The position numbers and the translations under genes were made by a program. Below the pieces are notes generated by a model, which saw nothing but the letters and a program-made list of their open reading frames with translations, did no database searches and was not told the origin of the DNA. A stretch of 64,000 nt of DNA from Saccharothrix sp. ALI-22-I (GTDB lineage: Bacteria; Actinomycetota; Actinomycetes; Mycobacteriales; Pseudonocardiaceae), in the NCBI RefSeq assembly GCF_001984175.1, contig NZ_MTQP01000062.1, positions 276,842 through 340,841 on the forward strand, in the 5' to 3' direction. Below are positions 24,779 to 33,321 of this stretch, one piece after another; positions within the stretch are counted from its first letter, which is position 1; the number at the start of each line of letters is the position of its first letter.

Positions 24779-25077
24779 TTCGCCTGCTCCCCGTGCCCCT
24801 TGGTGGGCTTGTGGCCCTTGAACATCTCCAGCATCCGGTCGGTCACCACGAAGCCGCCCACCACGTTGACCGTGGCCAGGAAGACCGCGGCCAGGCTCAG
24901 CGCGATCTCCAGCCCGTGCTCGGCGCGGCCGGTGATGAGGATGGCGCCGACCAGGATCACGCCGTGGATCGCGTTCGCGCCCGACATCAGCGGCGTGTGC
25001 AGGATGGTGGACACCTTCGACACGACCTCGAAGCCGACGAACACGGCCAGCACGAAGATCGTCACCAGGTCGATCAC
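24775..25077 (-). CDS. pntAB: Transhydrogenase alpha subunit, membrane part
   Basis: A 100-residue protein from GTG 25077 with three membrane helices, including HTPLMSGANAIHGVILVGA, the conserved core of the alpha-subunit membrane domain. In many bacteria this is fused to the NAD-binding domain; here it is separate, as in Rhodospirillum-type three-gene transhydrogenases. It overlaps both neighbours by four bases, ensuring matched translation. Confidence 0.92.
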   Translation of the reverse strand: MIDLVTIFVLAVFVGFEVVSKVSTILHTPLMSGANAIHGVILVGAILITGRAEHGLEIALSLAAVFLATVNVVGGFVVTDRMLEMFKGHKPTKGHGEQAK

Positions 25078-26171
25078 GACAGCTCCCTCCTCAGCTCGCC
25101 CGCGTGCGTGAGGCAGCAGCCGGCCAGCACCTCGTCGGTGAGGTCGGGGGTCACCTGACCGTCCTCGGTCATCATCATCAGGAGGTTGGCCACGTTGCGC
25201 GCGTAGAGCCTGCTGGCGTGCACCGGCATGCTGCTGGGCATGTTCTTCGCGCCGTAGACCAGCACCTCGCCGACCCACGTCTCCTCACCGGGACTGCTCG
25301 CGGTGACGTTGCCGCCGGACTCGGCAGCCAGGTCGACCACCACCGAGCCGGGCGCCATCGCCTTGAGCATGTCGTTGGTGACCAGCACCGGCGCTTTCCG
25401 GCCGGGGATGGCGGCGGTGGAGATGACCACGTCCGAGGCGGCCACCCGGTCCGCGATCAACTCGCGCTGGCGTTCCAGGAACGTCTCGGACTGGGCTTCG
25501 GCGTAGACGCCCTGCTGCGTTTCGAGGTCCAGTTCGAGGAACCGCGCGCCGAGGCTCTTGACCTCCTCCTTCGCCGCGGCACGGATGTCGTAGGCCTCCA
25601 CCACCGCGCCGAGACGTCGTGCGGTGGCGATGGCCTGGAGCCCGGCCACGCCCGCGCCGAGGACCAGCACTTTGGCCGGCGGGACGGTGCCCGCCGCGGT
25701 GGTGAACATGGGGAGGAACTTCGGCAGGCGGTGGGCCGCCTCGATCACCGCGCGGTAGCCCGCCACCAGCGCCTGCGAGGACAGGGCGTCGACGGACTGC
25801 GCCCTGGTCACCCTGGGTAGCAGGTCGAGGCTGAACGCGGTGATCTTGTTGGCCACGAGCACCTCGATCAGCTCCGGCTCGGCGTTCGGCTGGAGGAAGC
25901 TGATCGTGATGTCGCCCTCGCGGAGGGCGGCGGCCTGCTCGGGGGTCGGTGGCTGGACGGAGACGACCACCTCGGACTGACCGGCCGGGTGGTCGGCGAT
26001 GATGTTCGCGCCGGCTGCGCGGTAGGCGGCGTCCGAGGCGTGGGCGTGTCGGCCCGCTCCGGCTTGCACGTCCACCGCGAGCCCGGCACCGATCAGCGTG
26101 GTCACCGTTTCCGGTAGACCGGCTACGCGGCGCTCGGCGGGCCGCGCCTCGACGGGTATGCCCACTCTCAC
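25074..26171 (-). CDS. pntAA: Transhydrogenase alpha subunit, NAD-binding part
   Basis: A 365-residue soluble domain I protein from GTG 26171, related to alanine dehydrogenase. It opens MRVGIPVEARPAERRVAG and carries the nucleotide-binding loop VLVLGAGVAGLQAIATARRLG and the mobile-loop region near YAEAQSETF. It binds NADH and passes hydride to the beta subunit. It is the first gene of the three-gene set; nitric oxide synthase lies 106 bases upstream on the same strand. Confidence 0.93.
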   Translation of the reverse strand: MRVGIPVEARPAERRVAGLPETVTTLIGAGLAVDVQAGAGRHAHASDAAYRAAGANIIADHPAGQSEVVVSVQPPTPEQAAALREGDITISFLQPNAEPELIEVLVANKITAFSLDLLPRVTRAQSVDALSSQALVAGYRAVIEAAHRLPKFLPMFTTAAGTVPPAKVLVLGAGVAGLQAIATARRLGAVVEAYDIRAAAKEEVKSLGARFLELDLETQQGVYAEAQSETFLERQRELIADRVAASDVVISTAAIPGRKAPVLVTNDMLKAMAPGSVVVDLAAESGGNVTASSPGEETWVGEVLVYGAKNMPSSMPVHASRLYARNVANLLMMMTEDGQVTPDLTDEVLAGCCLTHAGELRRELS

Positions 26172-26277
26172 GGAGAGTCACCCTAGTCCGCCTGAGGTGA
26201 TCTACGCCACACGTGTGCGTTCACGTTAACCGTACATACGTCTTGCTGAGACCGCGCCGAGTCCGCCGACGTGCGGG

Positions 26278-27429
26278 TCAGTGGATGACCGGGCACACGC
26301 CCTTGGTGTCGCCGGGGAAGAAGTTCGGCAGCAGCTCGTCCTTGTCGTAGTACCGGTGGAAGACGCTGGTGACGCCGCTGGACATCGGCGGCACGATCCA
26401 CGTCCAGTCCGCCGGGCACTTGCGGCCCGCCGCCTCCTCCTTCTTGATGTGCGTGAGGAACCGGTCCGACTCGGTGTGGTGGTCGGTGATGGTCACGCCC
26501 GCCACCGCGAACGAGTGCAGCACCGCGCGGTTCAGCTCGACCAGCACCCGGTCCTTCCACAGCGACTGCACCGACGACGTGTCCAGCCCCATCCGTCTGC
26601 CCAGGTAGGGCAGCAGGTCGTACCGGTCCACGTCGGCGAAGTTGCGGGCGCCGATCTCGGTGCCCATGTACCAGCCGTTGAACGGCGCGGCCGGGTAGTC
26701 GATCCCGCCGATCCGCAGCCGCATGTTGCTGATCGCGGGCACGGCGTGCCAGCGCAGCCCGAGTTCGGCCAGCCACGGCAGTTCCGGATGGCCGATCGGC
26801 ACCTCCAGCACCGCGTCGGGCGGCAGTTCGACCAGGGCCGGTTCGGCGTCCTCCCGTTCCACGATCAACGGCAGCACGTCGAACGGGCCCCTTCGGGCGG
26901 GCGGGCGCCAGCCCATCCCGATCGCCTTCTCGGTGAGTTCGGCGTTGCGCCGGTCGCCCAGCACACCGCCGTCCTGGCCGGCGTAGCCCGCGTAGCGGAC
27001 CAACTGCTCGTTGCGAATCCTCGGCGCCGGGTGACCGGGTTCGTCGGGGGCGAACACGGTGATCACCGGGCGGACCTTGCCGCCGTTGCCGGCCAGCCTG
27101 AGGTGCTCGACGCACTCGTCCGCGATCTCCTTGGGATCGCGCAGGTCGCGCAGGTCGCGGACCTTGAGGCTGCGCCAGTACAGCCGACCGATGCAGCGGG
27201 CGCTGTTGCGCCACGCGACCCGCGCGCCGAACGTGAGCTCGTCGGGCGTGTGGCGGTACGTGCCGGTGGCGGCCACCTCGGCGTGCACCTCGGCGAGGCG
27301 GTGTGCGGCGGGGCCGAGCTCGGGGTTCTCGGAGTGGTGCAGTCGGATGAAGTCGTCGGCCTCGGCGAGGTCGACGGCGGTCTCGCGCAGGGGGATGGCT
27401 TCAGCCGGACACGAGGGGACGGGGGCCAT
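26278..27429 (-). CDS. nos: Bacterial nitric oxide synthase, oxygenase domain
   Basis: A 383-residue enzyme that oxidises L-arginine to citrulline and nitric oxide. The haem-ligand motif WRNSARCIGRLYW carries Cys79. Substrate-site segments are visible, including FNGWYMGTEIGARNFADVDRY and the C-terminal WTWIVPPMSSG with the pterin-stacking region. As usual for bacteria there is no reductase domain, so cellular flavodoxin or ferredoxin reductases must supply electrons. ATG 27429 has no obvious ribosome binding site. No thaxtomin-type nitration genes lie nearby. Confidence 0.93.
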   Translation of the reverse strand: MAPVPSCPAEAIPLRETAVDLAEADDFIRLHHSENPELGPAAHRLAEVHAEVAATGTYRHTPDELTFGARVAWRNSARCIGRLYWRSLKVRDLRDLRDPKEIADECVEHLRLAGNGGKVRPVITVFAPDEPGHPAPRIRNEQLVRYAGYAGQDGGVLGDRRNAELTEKAIGMGWRPPARRGPFDVLPLIVEREDAEPALVELPPDAVLEVPIGHPELPWLAELGLRWHAVPAISNMRLRIGGIDYPAAPFNGWYMGTEIGARNFADVDRYDLLPYLGRRMGLDTSSVQSLWKDRVLVELNRAVLHSFAVAGVTITDHHTESDRFLTHIKKEEAAGRKCPADWTWIVPPMSSGVTSVFHRYYDKDELLPNFFPGDTKGVCPVIH

Positions 27430-27629
27430 GGCGGGACACCGTAGTTGCCCTTTAGTGGTTCATGCACCGCCGTGCCGGGCACTCAGGGGCCGCCGCAGCC
27501 TGCGGCTAGTACCGCACGACTCGTGCTTGATCGCACGGAAGAGTGACACATCCTGCGAAAACGAGTGATATTCGATCGTTATTCGCTTGAATCAAGCCAG
27601 TTACCTATGAGTTACATCACAGTCCATTT
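27430..27629. promoter_or_regulatory. Intergenic region upstream of nos
   Basis: About 200 bases, A/T-rich in the half nearest 27600. It should contain the nos promoter. I see no clear operator or terminator. Confidence 0.35.
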
Positions 27630-28730
27630 TCACCTATCGAGTGACAGCTTTGGCGGGGTCCAGGCCAGGAACTTCGTCATTCCCCGAACAGCAACGCTCG
27701 CCGGAACCGCCCGCATCGCCGCGTCGCGCATTGCCACCGCCACCGGGTTGCGCACCTTGTGCCCCACTCTGCCGAGCATCCGCGACGCCTTGGCGATCGA
27801 TTGCGTGCGCGCACGGCGTCGCCGGTCGTATTCGGCGAGCGCGCCCGGCACGTCGGTGTGGGCGCACGCGGCGGCGAGCACCACGGCGTCCTCGATCGCC
27901 ATGCACGCGCCCTGCCCGAGGTACGGCGTCATCGCATGGGCGGCGTCGCCGAGCAATGCCACCCGGCCCCGGACGTAGGTCGGCGGGGGCGTGGCCAGTT
28001 CGTGGATGTCGTGCCGCAGCACGGTCCCGGGCGGTGTCGCGTCCAGCACCGCCGTGATCGGGTCGTGCCAGTCGCCGACGAGCCGCCGCACCTCGCCGAG
28101 CTCGTCGCCCGAACGGCCACCGGCCGGCGCGACCGTGGCCGCGAACCAGCACACCCGGCCGTCACCCAGCGGCAGCACGCCGAACTCTGTCCCCGGCCCG
28201 AGCGTCTGGCTGATCTCCAGGTCACGCGGGAACTCCGCCTTCGTCACCCCCCGCCACGCCGTCGTGCCCGCGTAGACCGGCTCGGGCAGCGCCGGGAACA
28301 GCGCCCGCCGAATCCGGCTGCCGATGCCGTCCGCCGCCACCACGAGGTCCGCGTCCAGCTCGTCGACCGACCGCACGTCGGTGTCCGTGACCAGGCACGC
28401 CTCCGGCAACGCCGACCGCAGCACCCGGTGCAGGTCGGCCCGGTGCACGGCCACCACGTGCTCCGCCCGCGACGCGTCGAAGTGCGCGAGCGGCCGCCCC
28501 CTCGGGTCGCGGACGCCGCCGGCCACGCGAGGCGTGCCGATCCGCCGCACGTCGTCGGCCAACCCCAGCGCGGCCAACGCCCGCATCGCGTTCGGCATCA
28601 CGCCCACGCCCGCACCGACCTCGCCGAACTCCGGCGCGCGCTCCAGCACGGTGACTTCCCACCCGACCTCGCGCAACGCCACCGCCGTCGTGACCCCACC
28701 GAGGCCACCACCCACCACGACCGCCTTCAT
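27630..28730 (-). CDS. FAD-dependent monooxygenase (aromatic hydroxylase type)
   Basis: A 366-residue flavoprotein hydroxylase. The Rossmann motif VVGGGLGGVTTAVAL begins at residue 4. The DG motif is LVVAADGIGSRIRRALF and the second FAD motif GRVALLGDAAHAMTPYLGQG. The size and motifs match single-component group A monooxygenases acting on aromatic substrates; Rox/TetX-like drug-modifying members also belong here. The divergent TetR with twin operators in the shared promoter implies substrate-inducible expression. Confidence 0.85.
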   Translation of the reverse strand: MKAVVVGGGLGGVTTAVALREVGWEVTVLERAPEFGEVGAGVGVMPNAMRALAALGLADDVRRIGTPRVAGGVRDPRGRPLAHFDASRAEHVVAVHRADLHRVLRSALPEACLVTDTDVRSVDELDADLVVAADGIGSRIRRALFPALPEPVYAGTTAWRGVTKAEFPRDLEISQTLGPGTEFGVLPLGDGRVCWFAATVAPAGGRSGDELGEVRRLVGDWHDPITAVLDATPPGTVLRHDIHELATPPPTYVRGRVALLGDAAHAMTPYLGQGACMAIEDAVVLAAACAHTDVPGALAEYDRRRRARTQSIAKASRMLGRVGHKVRNPVAVAMRDAAMRAVPASVAVRGMTKFLAWTPPKLSLDR

Positions 28731-28741
28731 CCCCCACCCCT

Positions 28742-28778
28742 TCTACAGCTGTAGATGCCAGTACTCTACAGCTGTAGA
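28742..28778. promoter_or_regulatory. Twin perfect TetR operators
   Basis: The 14-bp perfect palindrome TCTACAGCTGTAGA occurs twice, at 28742-28755 and 28765-28778, 23 bp centre to centre (about two helical turns). It fills the 61-base gap between the divergent monooxygenase and TetR genes, ending next to the TetR ribosome binding site, so bound repressor would block both promoters. Confidence 0.88.
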
Positions 28779-28791
28779 AGGAGGACGCACT

Positions 28792-29382
28792 GTGACGGAG
28801 CGCATGGCCGCCCTGGCCGACGCGGCGATCCACGTGGTGGCCACCAAGGGGATGCGCGGGCTGACCCACCGGGCGGTGGACGCGCAGGCAGGCGTGCCGA
28901 TGGGCTCGACCTCGGCCTACTTCCGCACCCGCAAGGCCCTTGTCGAAGGCTTGGTGCAACGGCTGGTCGAGGTGGAGACCGCCGAGGTGGACGCGGCGGG
29001 CGCGGACGTCCCGCTCGACCCGGACCGGCTTGCCGAGAGCCTCGCGCACGTGCTCGACCAGTGGATGACCACCGGCCGCGAGCGCACGCTGGCCCGCTAC
29101 GCGTGCCTGCTGGAGGCCACCCACCACCCGGAGCTGCGCGGCATCCTGGCCCACGGTGAACGGCCGCGCGCCCAGGCTCGGGCGCTGCTCGCAGCGCTCG
29201 GCGCGGAGGACCCGGAGCGGCAGAGCCGGGAGGTGGTGGCGTTCGTCGACGGCCTGCTGTTCGACCGGCTGGTCGGCGCGGGCGCGCTCGGCGCACCCAC
29301 TCCGGGCACGCCGGAGAGCCGGGCGGAACTGACCCAGGCGGTGCGCGCGGCACTGCGCGGCGTGCTCGGCACGCATTCATGA
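28792..29382 (+). CDS. TetR family regulator (autoregulated repressor)
   Basis: A 196-residue regulator from GTG 28792 (GGAGGA upstream). The helix-turn-helix region reads LTHRAVDAQAGVPMGSTSAYF followed by RTRKALVEGL. The C-terminal domain should bind a small molecule, perhaps the monooxygenase substrate. The twin palindromes just upstream indicate that it represses itself and the divergent monooxygenase. Its stop overlaps the start of a glycosyltransferase remnant (ATGA). Confidence 0.87.
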   Translation: MTERMAALADAAIHVVATKGMRGLTHRAVDAQAGVPMGSTSAYFRTRKALVEGLVQRLVEVETAEVDAAGADVPLDPDRLAESLAHVLDQWMTTGRERTLARYACLLEATHHPELRGILAHGERPRAQARALLAALGAEDPERQSREVVAFVDGLLFDRLVGAGALGAPTPGTPESRAELTQAVRAALRGVLGTHS

Positions 29383-29711
29383 AAAGCATTCATGAGATCC
29401 TGTCGCACGCCAGGGTGTTCATCACGCACTGCGGCATGGGCGGCACGATGGAAGGCCTCTACCACGGTGTGCCGATGATCGGCGTGCCCGCGATCGGCGA
29501 GCAGACCATGAACGCGATGCACCTGGTCGACCTCGGCGTCGGCCGGCACATCCCGCGTGACGAGGTCACCGTCGAAGGGCTGCGCACCGCCGTGCTGGAA
29601 CTGGCCGACGATCTCGGCGTGGCCGAACGGCCGGCCGTGATCAAGGCCGAGATCCGGGCCGCGGGCGGCATACCCGCGGCGGCCGACGTGATCGAGTCCG
29701 CGCTGAAGTGA
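29379..29711 (+). pseudogene. Truncated macrolide-type glycosyltransferase (C-terminal part only)
   Basis: A 110-residue frame matching only the C-terminal nucleotide-sugar-binding end of GT1 macrolide glycosyltransferases. It contains VFITHCGMGGTMEGLYHGVP and the following PxxGEQ-type segment (VPAIGEQTMNA), with the conserved His, Gly and Gln. The N-terminal acceptor domain, about 270-290 residues in the family, is missing; upstream DNA is the TetR gene. The frame is intact and coupled to TetR by an ATGA overlap, so a short protein could still be made, but it cannot be a normal glycosyltransferase. Confidence 0.75.
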
Positions 29712-29751
29712 GGCGGGAGGGGGCGGTGCCGCCGGCGCCGCCCCCGTTCGT

Positions 29752-29991
29752 CTACGCGGATCTCTCCGAGCTGCCCAGGCGGGGGAACGGGTCGGTCGAG
29801 AACACGACCTCCACCGGCACCTCGAAGTACTGGGCGATGCGCAGCGCCAGGTACAGGCTGGGGCTGTACTCGCCCCGCTCCAGGTAGCCCACGGTCTGGT
29901 AGTGGATGCCCAACGCCTCGGACAGCTGCCGGCGTGACACACCCCGTTCCGCGCGCAGCATCGCGATCCGGTTGTAGACGTTTTCGCTCAT
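29752..29991 (-). CDS. Small XRE-type regulator
   Basis: A 79-residue protein that is almost only a helix-turn-helix: RGVSRRQLSEALGIHYQTVG with YLERGEYSPSLYLALRIA and the tail EVPVEVVFS. This short form is commonly encoded with ABC transporters. ATG 29991 overlaps the permease stop by two bases, making it the last gene of a three-gene transporter operon that it probably regulates. Confidence 0.85.
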   Translation of the reverse strand: MSENVYNRIAMLRAERGVSRRQLSEALGIHYQTVGYLERGEYSPSLYLALRIAQYFEVPVEVVFSTDPFPRLGSSERSA

Positions 29992-30839
29992 CGCACCCTC
30001 TGCAACGCCGCCTGCCGGCGTTGCTCCATTTCCGCTCCGGACTCCCGGCGGGCCATCCGCCGCAGGATCGTAGGCGCCAGCAGGAAGCCGACCACCGCCC
30101 ACACCCCCAGCACGCCGACCATCTCCAAGATCCGCCAGGACCCGCCGATCTCCGCTGCCGCCGCCGAGTCCGGCAGCAGCGCCGCCCTGGCGCCGTGGCC
30201 GGTCCAGTACACCGGGAACACCTGGGCCACGGCCTGCAACCACCCCGGCAGCGCGGTGATCGGGTAGAAGATGCCCGAGATCGCGGTGATGCCCATCATC
30301 GGCAGCATGGTGATGCCCATCGCGCTGCCCGGACTCCGGCTGATCGACCCGGCGACCGCGCCCCACGGCAGGGTCGACAGCATGCCGAGCGCCAGCACCG
30401 CGAGCAACGCGAGCAGACCGCCCGCTCCGGCGTCCGCCAGCACGTTCACCAGGAACAGACCGGGCACCAGGACGACCAGCAGGCCGAACACGATGTCCAA
30501 CGAGGTCTGCGTGGTCCGGCCGACCAGGTAGCCGACCATGCCGTTGGGCACGGCCTTGGCGCGCAGCAGCGTGCCGTCCTCGCGGTTGACCGAGAGCTGG
30601 CCCGCCGGTCCGACCAGACCGCCGAAGGCCACCGACATGCCGAGCATGCTCGGCAGCGTGAGCGCGGCGAGCGTGACGCCGGCGGCCTCGACGTCCGAGT
30701 CGCGCTGGAACCACAGCACGGTCACGAACGAGATGGCGATGACCACGTTGAAGACCTGGTCCTCGCTGCCCAAGGAGTGTCGGAACTCGCGCAGCCCGCG
30801 TTCCAGGCCCAGCCGGGCGCCGTGCAGCGTGGGGTTCAC
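29988..30839 (-). CDS. ABC-2 type transporter permease
   Basis: A 283-residue membrane protein from GTG 30839 with about six helices and the ABC-2 pattern, including a central helix run ending SGIFYPITALPGWLQ, typical of the drug/polysaccharide exporter family. It overlaps its ATPase partner by four bases. With the ATPase it should form an efflux system; substrate unknown. Confidence 0.82.
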   Translation of the reverse strand: MNPTLHGARLGLERGLREFRHSLGSEDQVFNVVIAISFVTVLWFQRDSDVEAAGVTLAALTLPSMLGMSVAFGGLVGPAGQLSVNREDGTLLRAKAVPNGMVGYLVGRTTQTSLDIVFGLLVVLVPGLFLVNVLADAGAGGLLALLAVLALGMLSTLPWGAVAGSISRSPGSAMGITMLPMMGITAISGIFYPITALPGWLQAVAQVFPVYWTGHGARAALLPDSAAAAEIGGSWRILEMVGVLGVWAVVGFLLAPTILRRMARRESGAEMEQRRQAALQRVR

Positions 30840-31732
30840 AGGACCGCCACCTCCTCCTTCGCCTGCCCGCTCTCGTGCCGCTGCACGAGAGCCATGTACG
30901 TGTCCTCCAACGTGCTGCGCCGCACCTCCAGCTCGGAGATGCCGGTCTCGTGCTGGCGGAACAGGTCGCGCACGAACGCCGTCGCGTCGTCGGCCGTGTG
31001 CACGTGCCGCTGGCCGCCCTGCGTCCAGCGGATCTCGGACTTGCCCTCGACCTGGCGGCTGAGCTGGTCCGGGCTGCCGTCGGCGATGATCCGGCCGCCC
31101 GCGAGCACCAGGATGCGGTCGGCCAGCTTCTCCGCCTCGGCCAGGTCGTGCGTGGTGAGCAGGATCGTCATGCCCTCCAGGTCCGACAGCCGGTGCACCA
31201 GGTCGTGGAAGTCCCGGCGCGCGTGCGGGTCGAACCCGGCGGTCGGCTCGTCCAGGAACAGCAGCTCGGGCTTGCCGACGATGCCGATCGCCACGTCCAA
31301 CCGGCGTCGTTGGCCGCCGGAGAGCTTGCTGACCTTCTTGTCCGCGTGCTCGGTCAGGCCGACGGTGTCGATCAGCTCGTCGGTGTCGAACGGCCGCGGC
31401 TGGTGGGGCGTGCTGTAGGGCGTGTAGTAGCGGCCGAGGTGGTGCAACAACTCGCGCACCCGCCAGCGGCCGTGGTCGCGCCACGACTGCAACACCACGC
31501 CGAGCTTGGCCCGCCAGGCCTCGTCACCGGTGGCCGGGTCGACGCCCAGCACCCGGACCCGGCCGTCGGAGGGCAACCGGAAGCCCTCCAGGATCTCGAT
31601 CGTCGTCGTCTTGCCCGCGCCGTTCGGCCCGAGCAAGGCCACCACCTCGCCGGGGCCCGCGTCGAAGTCGACCCCGTGCAGCACGTCCGTCGTGCCGTAG
31701 CGCATCCGCAGATCGCGCACCTCGATGACCAA
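30836..31732 (-). CDS. ABC transporter ATP-binding protein
   Basis: A 298-residue ATPase of the drug-resistance (DrrA/CcmA-like) class. Walker A is GPNGAGKT, the signature LSGGQRRRLDVAIGI, Walker B LLFLDEPTAGFD and the switch LLTTHD. A ~70-residue C-terminal extension is typical of this class. The start is TTG 31732, preceded by GGAGGTGAGGG. It is the first gene of the operon with the permease and XRE gene. Confidence 0.88.
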   Translation of the reverse strand: MVIEVRDLRMRYGTTDVLHGVDFDAGPGEVVALLGPNGAGKTTTIEILEGFRLPSDGRVRVLGVDPATGDEAWRAKLGVVLQSWRDHGRWRVRELLHHLGRYYTPYSTPHQPRPFDTDELIDTVGLTEHADKKVSKLSGGQRRRLDVAIGIVGKPELLFLDEPTAGFDPHARRDFHDLVHRLSDLEGMTILLTTHDLAEAEKLADRILVLAGGRIIADGSPDQLSRQVEGKSEIRWTQGGQRHVHTADDATAFVRDLFRQHETGISELEVRRSTLEDTYMALVQRHESGQAKEEVAVL

Positions 31733-31891
31733 AGACCCTCACCTCCCCCATCAGAGTTCTCGGGCATTTTGTAGCACACCTGCTATCACTCGTACTAAGC
31801 CCGTTCCCTTACAGCTTATTTACTTCATGGCTTCGTGAATTTTCTGTAGTTTGCGAAGGTAGGTCCCTGAACGCACTGGGAGGTGTGCGAG
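31733..31891. promoter_or_regulatory. Divergent promoter region between ABC operon and P450
   Basis: This A/T-rich 159-base region separates two divergent operons. An inverted repeat TAGCA/TGCTA (31772-31776 and 31781-31785) is the only candidate operator, and GGGAGG at about 31878-31883 is the P450 ribosome binding site. Confidence 0.4.
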
Positions 31892-33091
31892 ATGACCGAA
31901 ACGCTGTACTCCGAGCTGCCGACCGAACGCAGCACGCAGTTCGACCCGCCCGCGGAGTTGGGGTTGCTCCGCGAGACGGCGCCGATCAGCCGGATGACGT
32001 TCCCCGACGGGCACCTGGGGTGGCTCGTGACCAGTTACGAGCTGGCCCGGGAGGTGCACGCGGACCGGCGGTTCAGCAGCCGGGCCGAGTTGCAGCACTC
32101 ACCGCGACCGGTCGGGGGCAAGGCGGTCACGCAACGGCCGCCCGCCAAGCCGGGCATGTTCATCGGGATGGACGCGCCCGACCACACCCGGTACCGCAAG
32201 CTGTTGACCGGGCAGTTCACCGTGCGGCGGATGAACCAGCTAATGCCGCGGATCGAGCAGATCGTGGCCGATCACCTGGCCGCGATGCGCGCTGCCGGTT
32301 CGCCGGTGGACCTGGTGGCGAACTTCGCGCTGCCGGTGCCGTCGTTGGTGATCTGCGAGCTGCTGGGGGTGCCTTACGAGGAGCGCGAGTCGTTCCAGAA
32401 GGACACCGCGAAGGCGCTGAGCCTGGACTCCACGTTCGAGGAGATCATGGAGGCGTTCGACCAGCTGGAGGCGTTCGTGTTCCGGCTGGCGCAACGCAAG
32501 CGCGTCACGCCGGGCGACGACATGCTGTCCGGGTTGATCGCCACCGGTGAGCTGACCGACGAGGAGATCGCCAACATGGGGATGCTCCTCCTCGTCGCAG
32601 GGCACGAGACCACGGCGAACATGCTGGGTCTCGGCACGTTGCTGCTGCTGCAGCACCCCGAGCAGTTGGCGGCGCTGCGGGCCGACCCGTCGTTGGTGGA
32701 CAACGCGGTCGAGGAGCTGATGCGGTACCTGTCGATCATCCAGTTCGGCACGATCCGCACCGCGTTGGAGGACATCGAGATCGGTGGTGTGGTGGTCCGG
32801 GCCGGCGAGTCGGTCTCGATCTCCGTCGCCGCCGCCAACCGGGACCCGGCGCGGTTCGAGCGGCCGGACGAGTTCGACATCCACCGGCCCGCGGGCGGGC
32901 ACATCGGGTTCGGCCACGGCGTGCACCAGTGTCTCGGGCAGCAGTTGGCCAGGATCGAGATGAGGGTCGGGTTCACGGCGCTGTTCCGGGAGTTCCCGGA
33001 CCTGCGGCTCGCGGTACCCGCCGAGGAGGTGCGGATGCGGGACGACATGGCCATCTACGGGGTGCACGAGCTGCCGGTGGAGTTCTCGTGA
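31892..33091 (+). CDS. Cytochrome P450 (class I, CYP105/107-like)
   Basis: A 399-residue soluble haem monooxygenase. The I-helix oxygen-activation motif AGHETT spans residues 236-241, the ExxR of the K-helix lies near 274-278 (EELMR), and the haem ligand is Cys347 in FGHGVHQCLGQQLAR. The length is normal for bacterial P450s. The ferredoxin gene overlaps its stop, giving its own electron donor; the ferredoxin reductase must come from elsewhere. Substrate cannot be inferred. Confidence 0.92.
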   Translation: MTETLYSELPTERSTQFDPPAELGLLRETAPISRMTFPDGHLGWLVTSYELAREVHADRRFSSRAELQHSPRPVGGKAVTQRPPAKPGMFIGMDAPDHTRYRKLLTGQFTVRRMNQLMPRIEQIVADHLAAMRAAGSPVDLVANFALPVPSLVICELLGVPYEERESFQKDTAKALSLDSTFEEIMEAFDQLEAFVFRLAQRKRVTPGDDMLSGLIATGELTDEEIANMGMLLLVAGHETTANMLGLGTLLLLQHPEQLAALRADPSLVDNAVEELMRYLSIIQFGTIRTALEDIEIGGVVVRAGESVSISVAAANRDPARFERPDEFDIHRPAGGHIGFGHGVHQCLGQQLARIEMRVGFTALFREFPDLRLAVPAEEVRMRDDMAIYGVHELPVEFS

Positions 33092-33282
33092 AGATCGAGG
33101 TGGATCCGGAGCGGTGCGCGGGGTCGGGCATGTGCGCGTTGACCGACTCGGCGGTGTTCGACCAGGACGAGGTGGACGGCACGGTCGTGCTGCTGCAGCC
33201 GTCGCCTCCGGTCGAGCACGAGAAGTCGGCGCGTGAAGCGGCACACCTGTGCCCGGCCGGCGCCATCCGCGTAGTGGAGTGA
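33088..33282 (+). CDS. [3Fe-4S] ferredoxin partner of the P450
   Basis: A 64-residue ferredoxin from GTG 33088, overlapping the P450 stop by four bases. Cluster ligands appear as RCAGSGMCAL (C-x5-C) and the distal CPAGAI, the three-Cys pattern of P450-linked 3Fe-4S ferredoxins. It transfers electrons to the upstream P450. Confidence 0.92.
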   Translation: MKIEVDPERCAGSGMCALTDSAVFDQDEVDGTVVLLQPSPPVEHEKSAREAAHLCPAGAIRVVE

Positions 33283-33290
33283 CGGGGGCT

Positions 33291-33318
33291 GCTGGGGCCG
33301 CCTTCGGGCGGTCCCAGC
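33291..33318. terminator. Bidirectional hairpin terminator
   Basis: GCTGGGGCCGCC (33291-33302) pairs with GGCGGTCCCAGC (33307-33318) through a TTCG tetraloop with one G-U pair. It lies between the convergent ferredoxin and MazF genes. Confidence 0.75.
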
Positions 33319-33321
33319 GGG

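Noticed and set aside
29379..29711. Complete glycosyltransferase
   Set aside because: Only the C-terminal third is present and upstream DNA belongs to the TetR gene.
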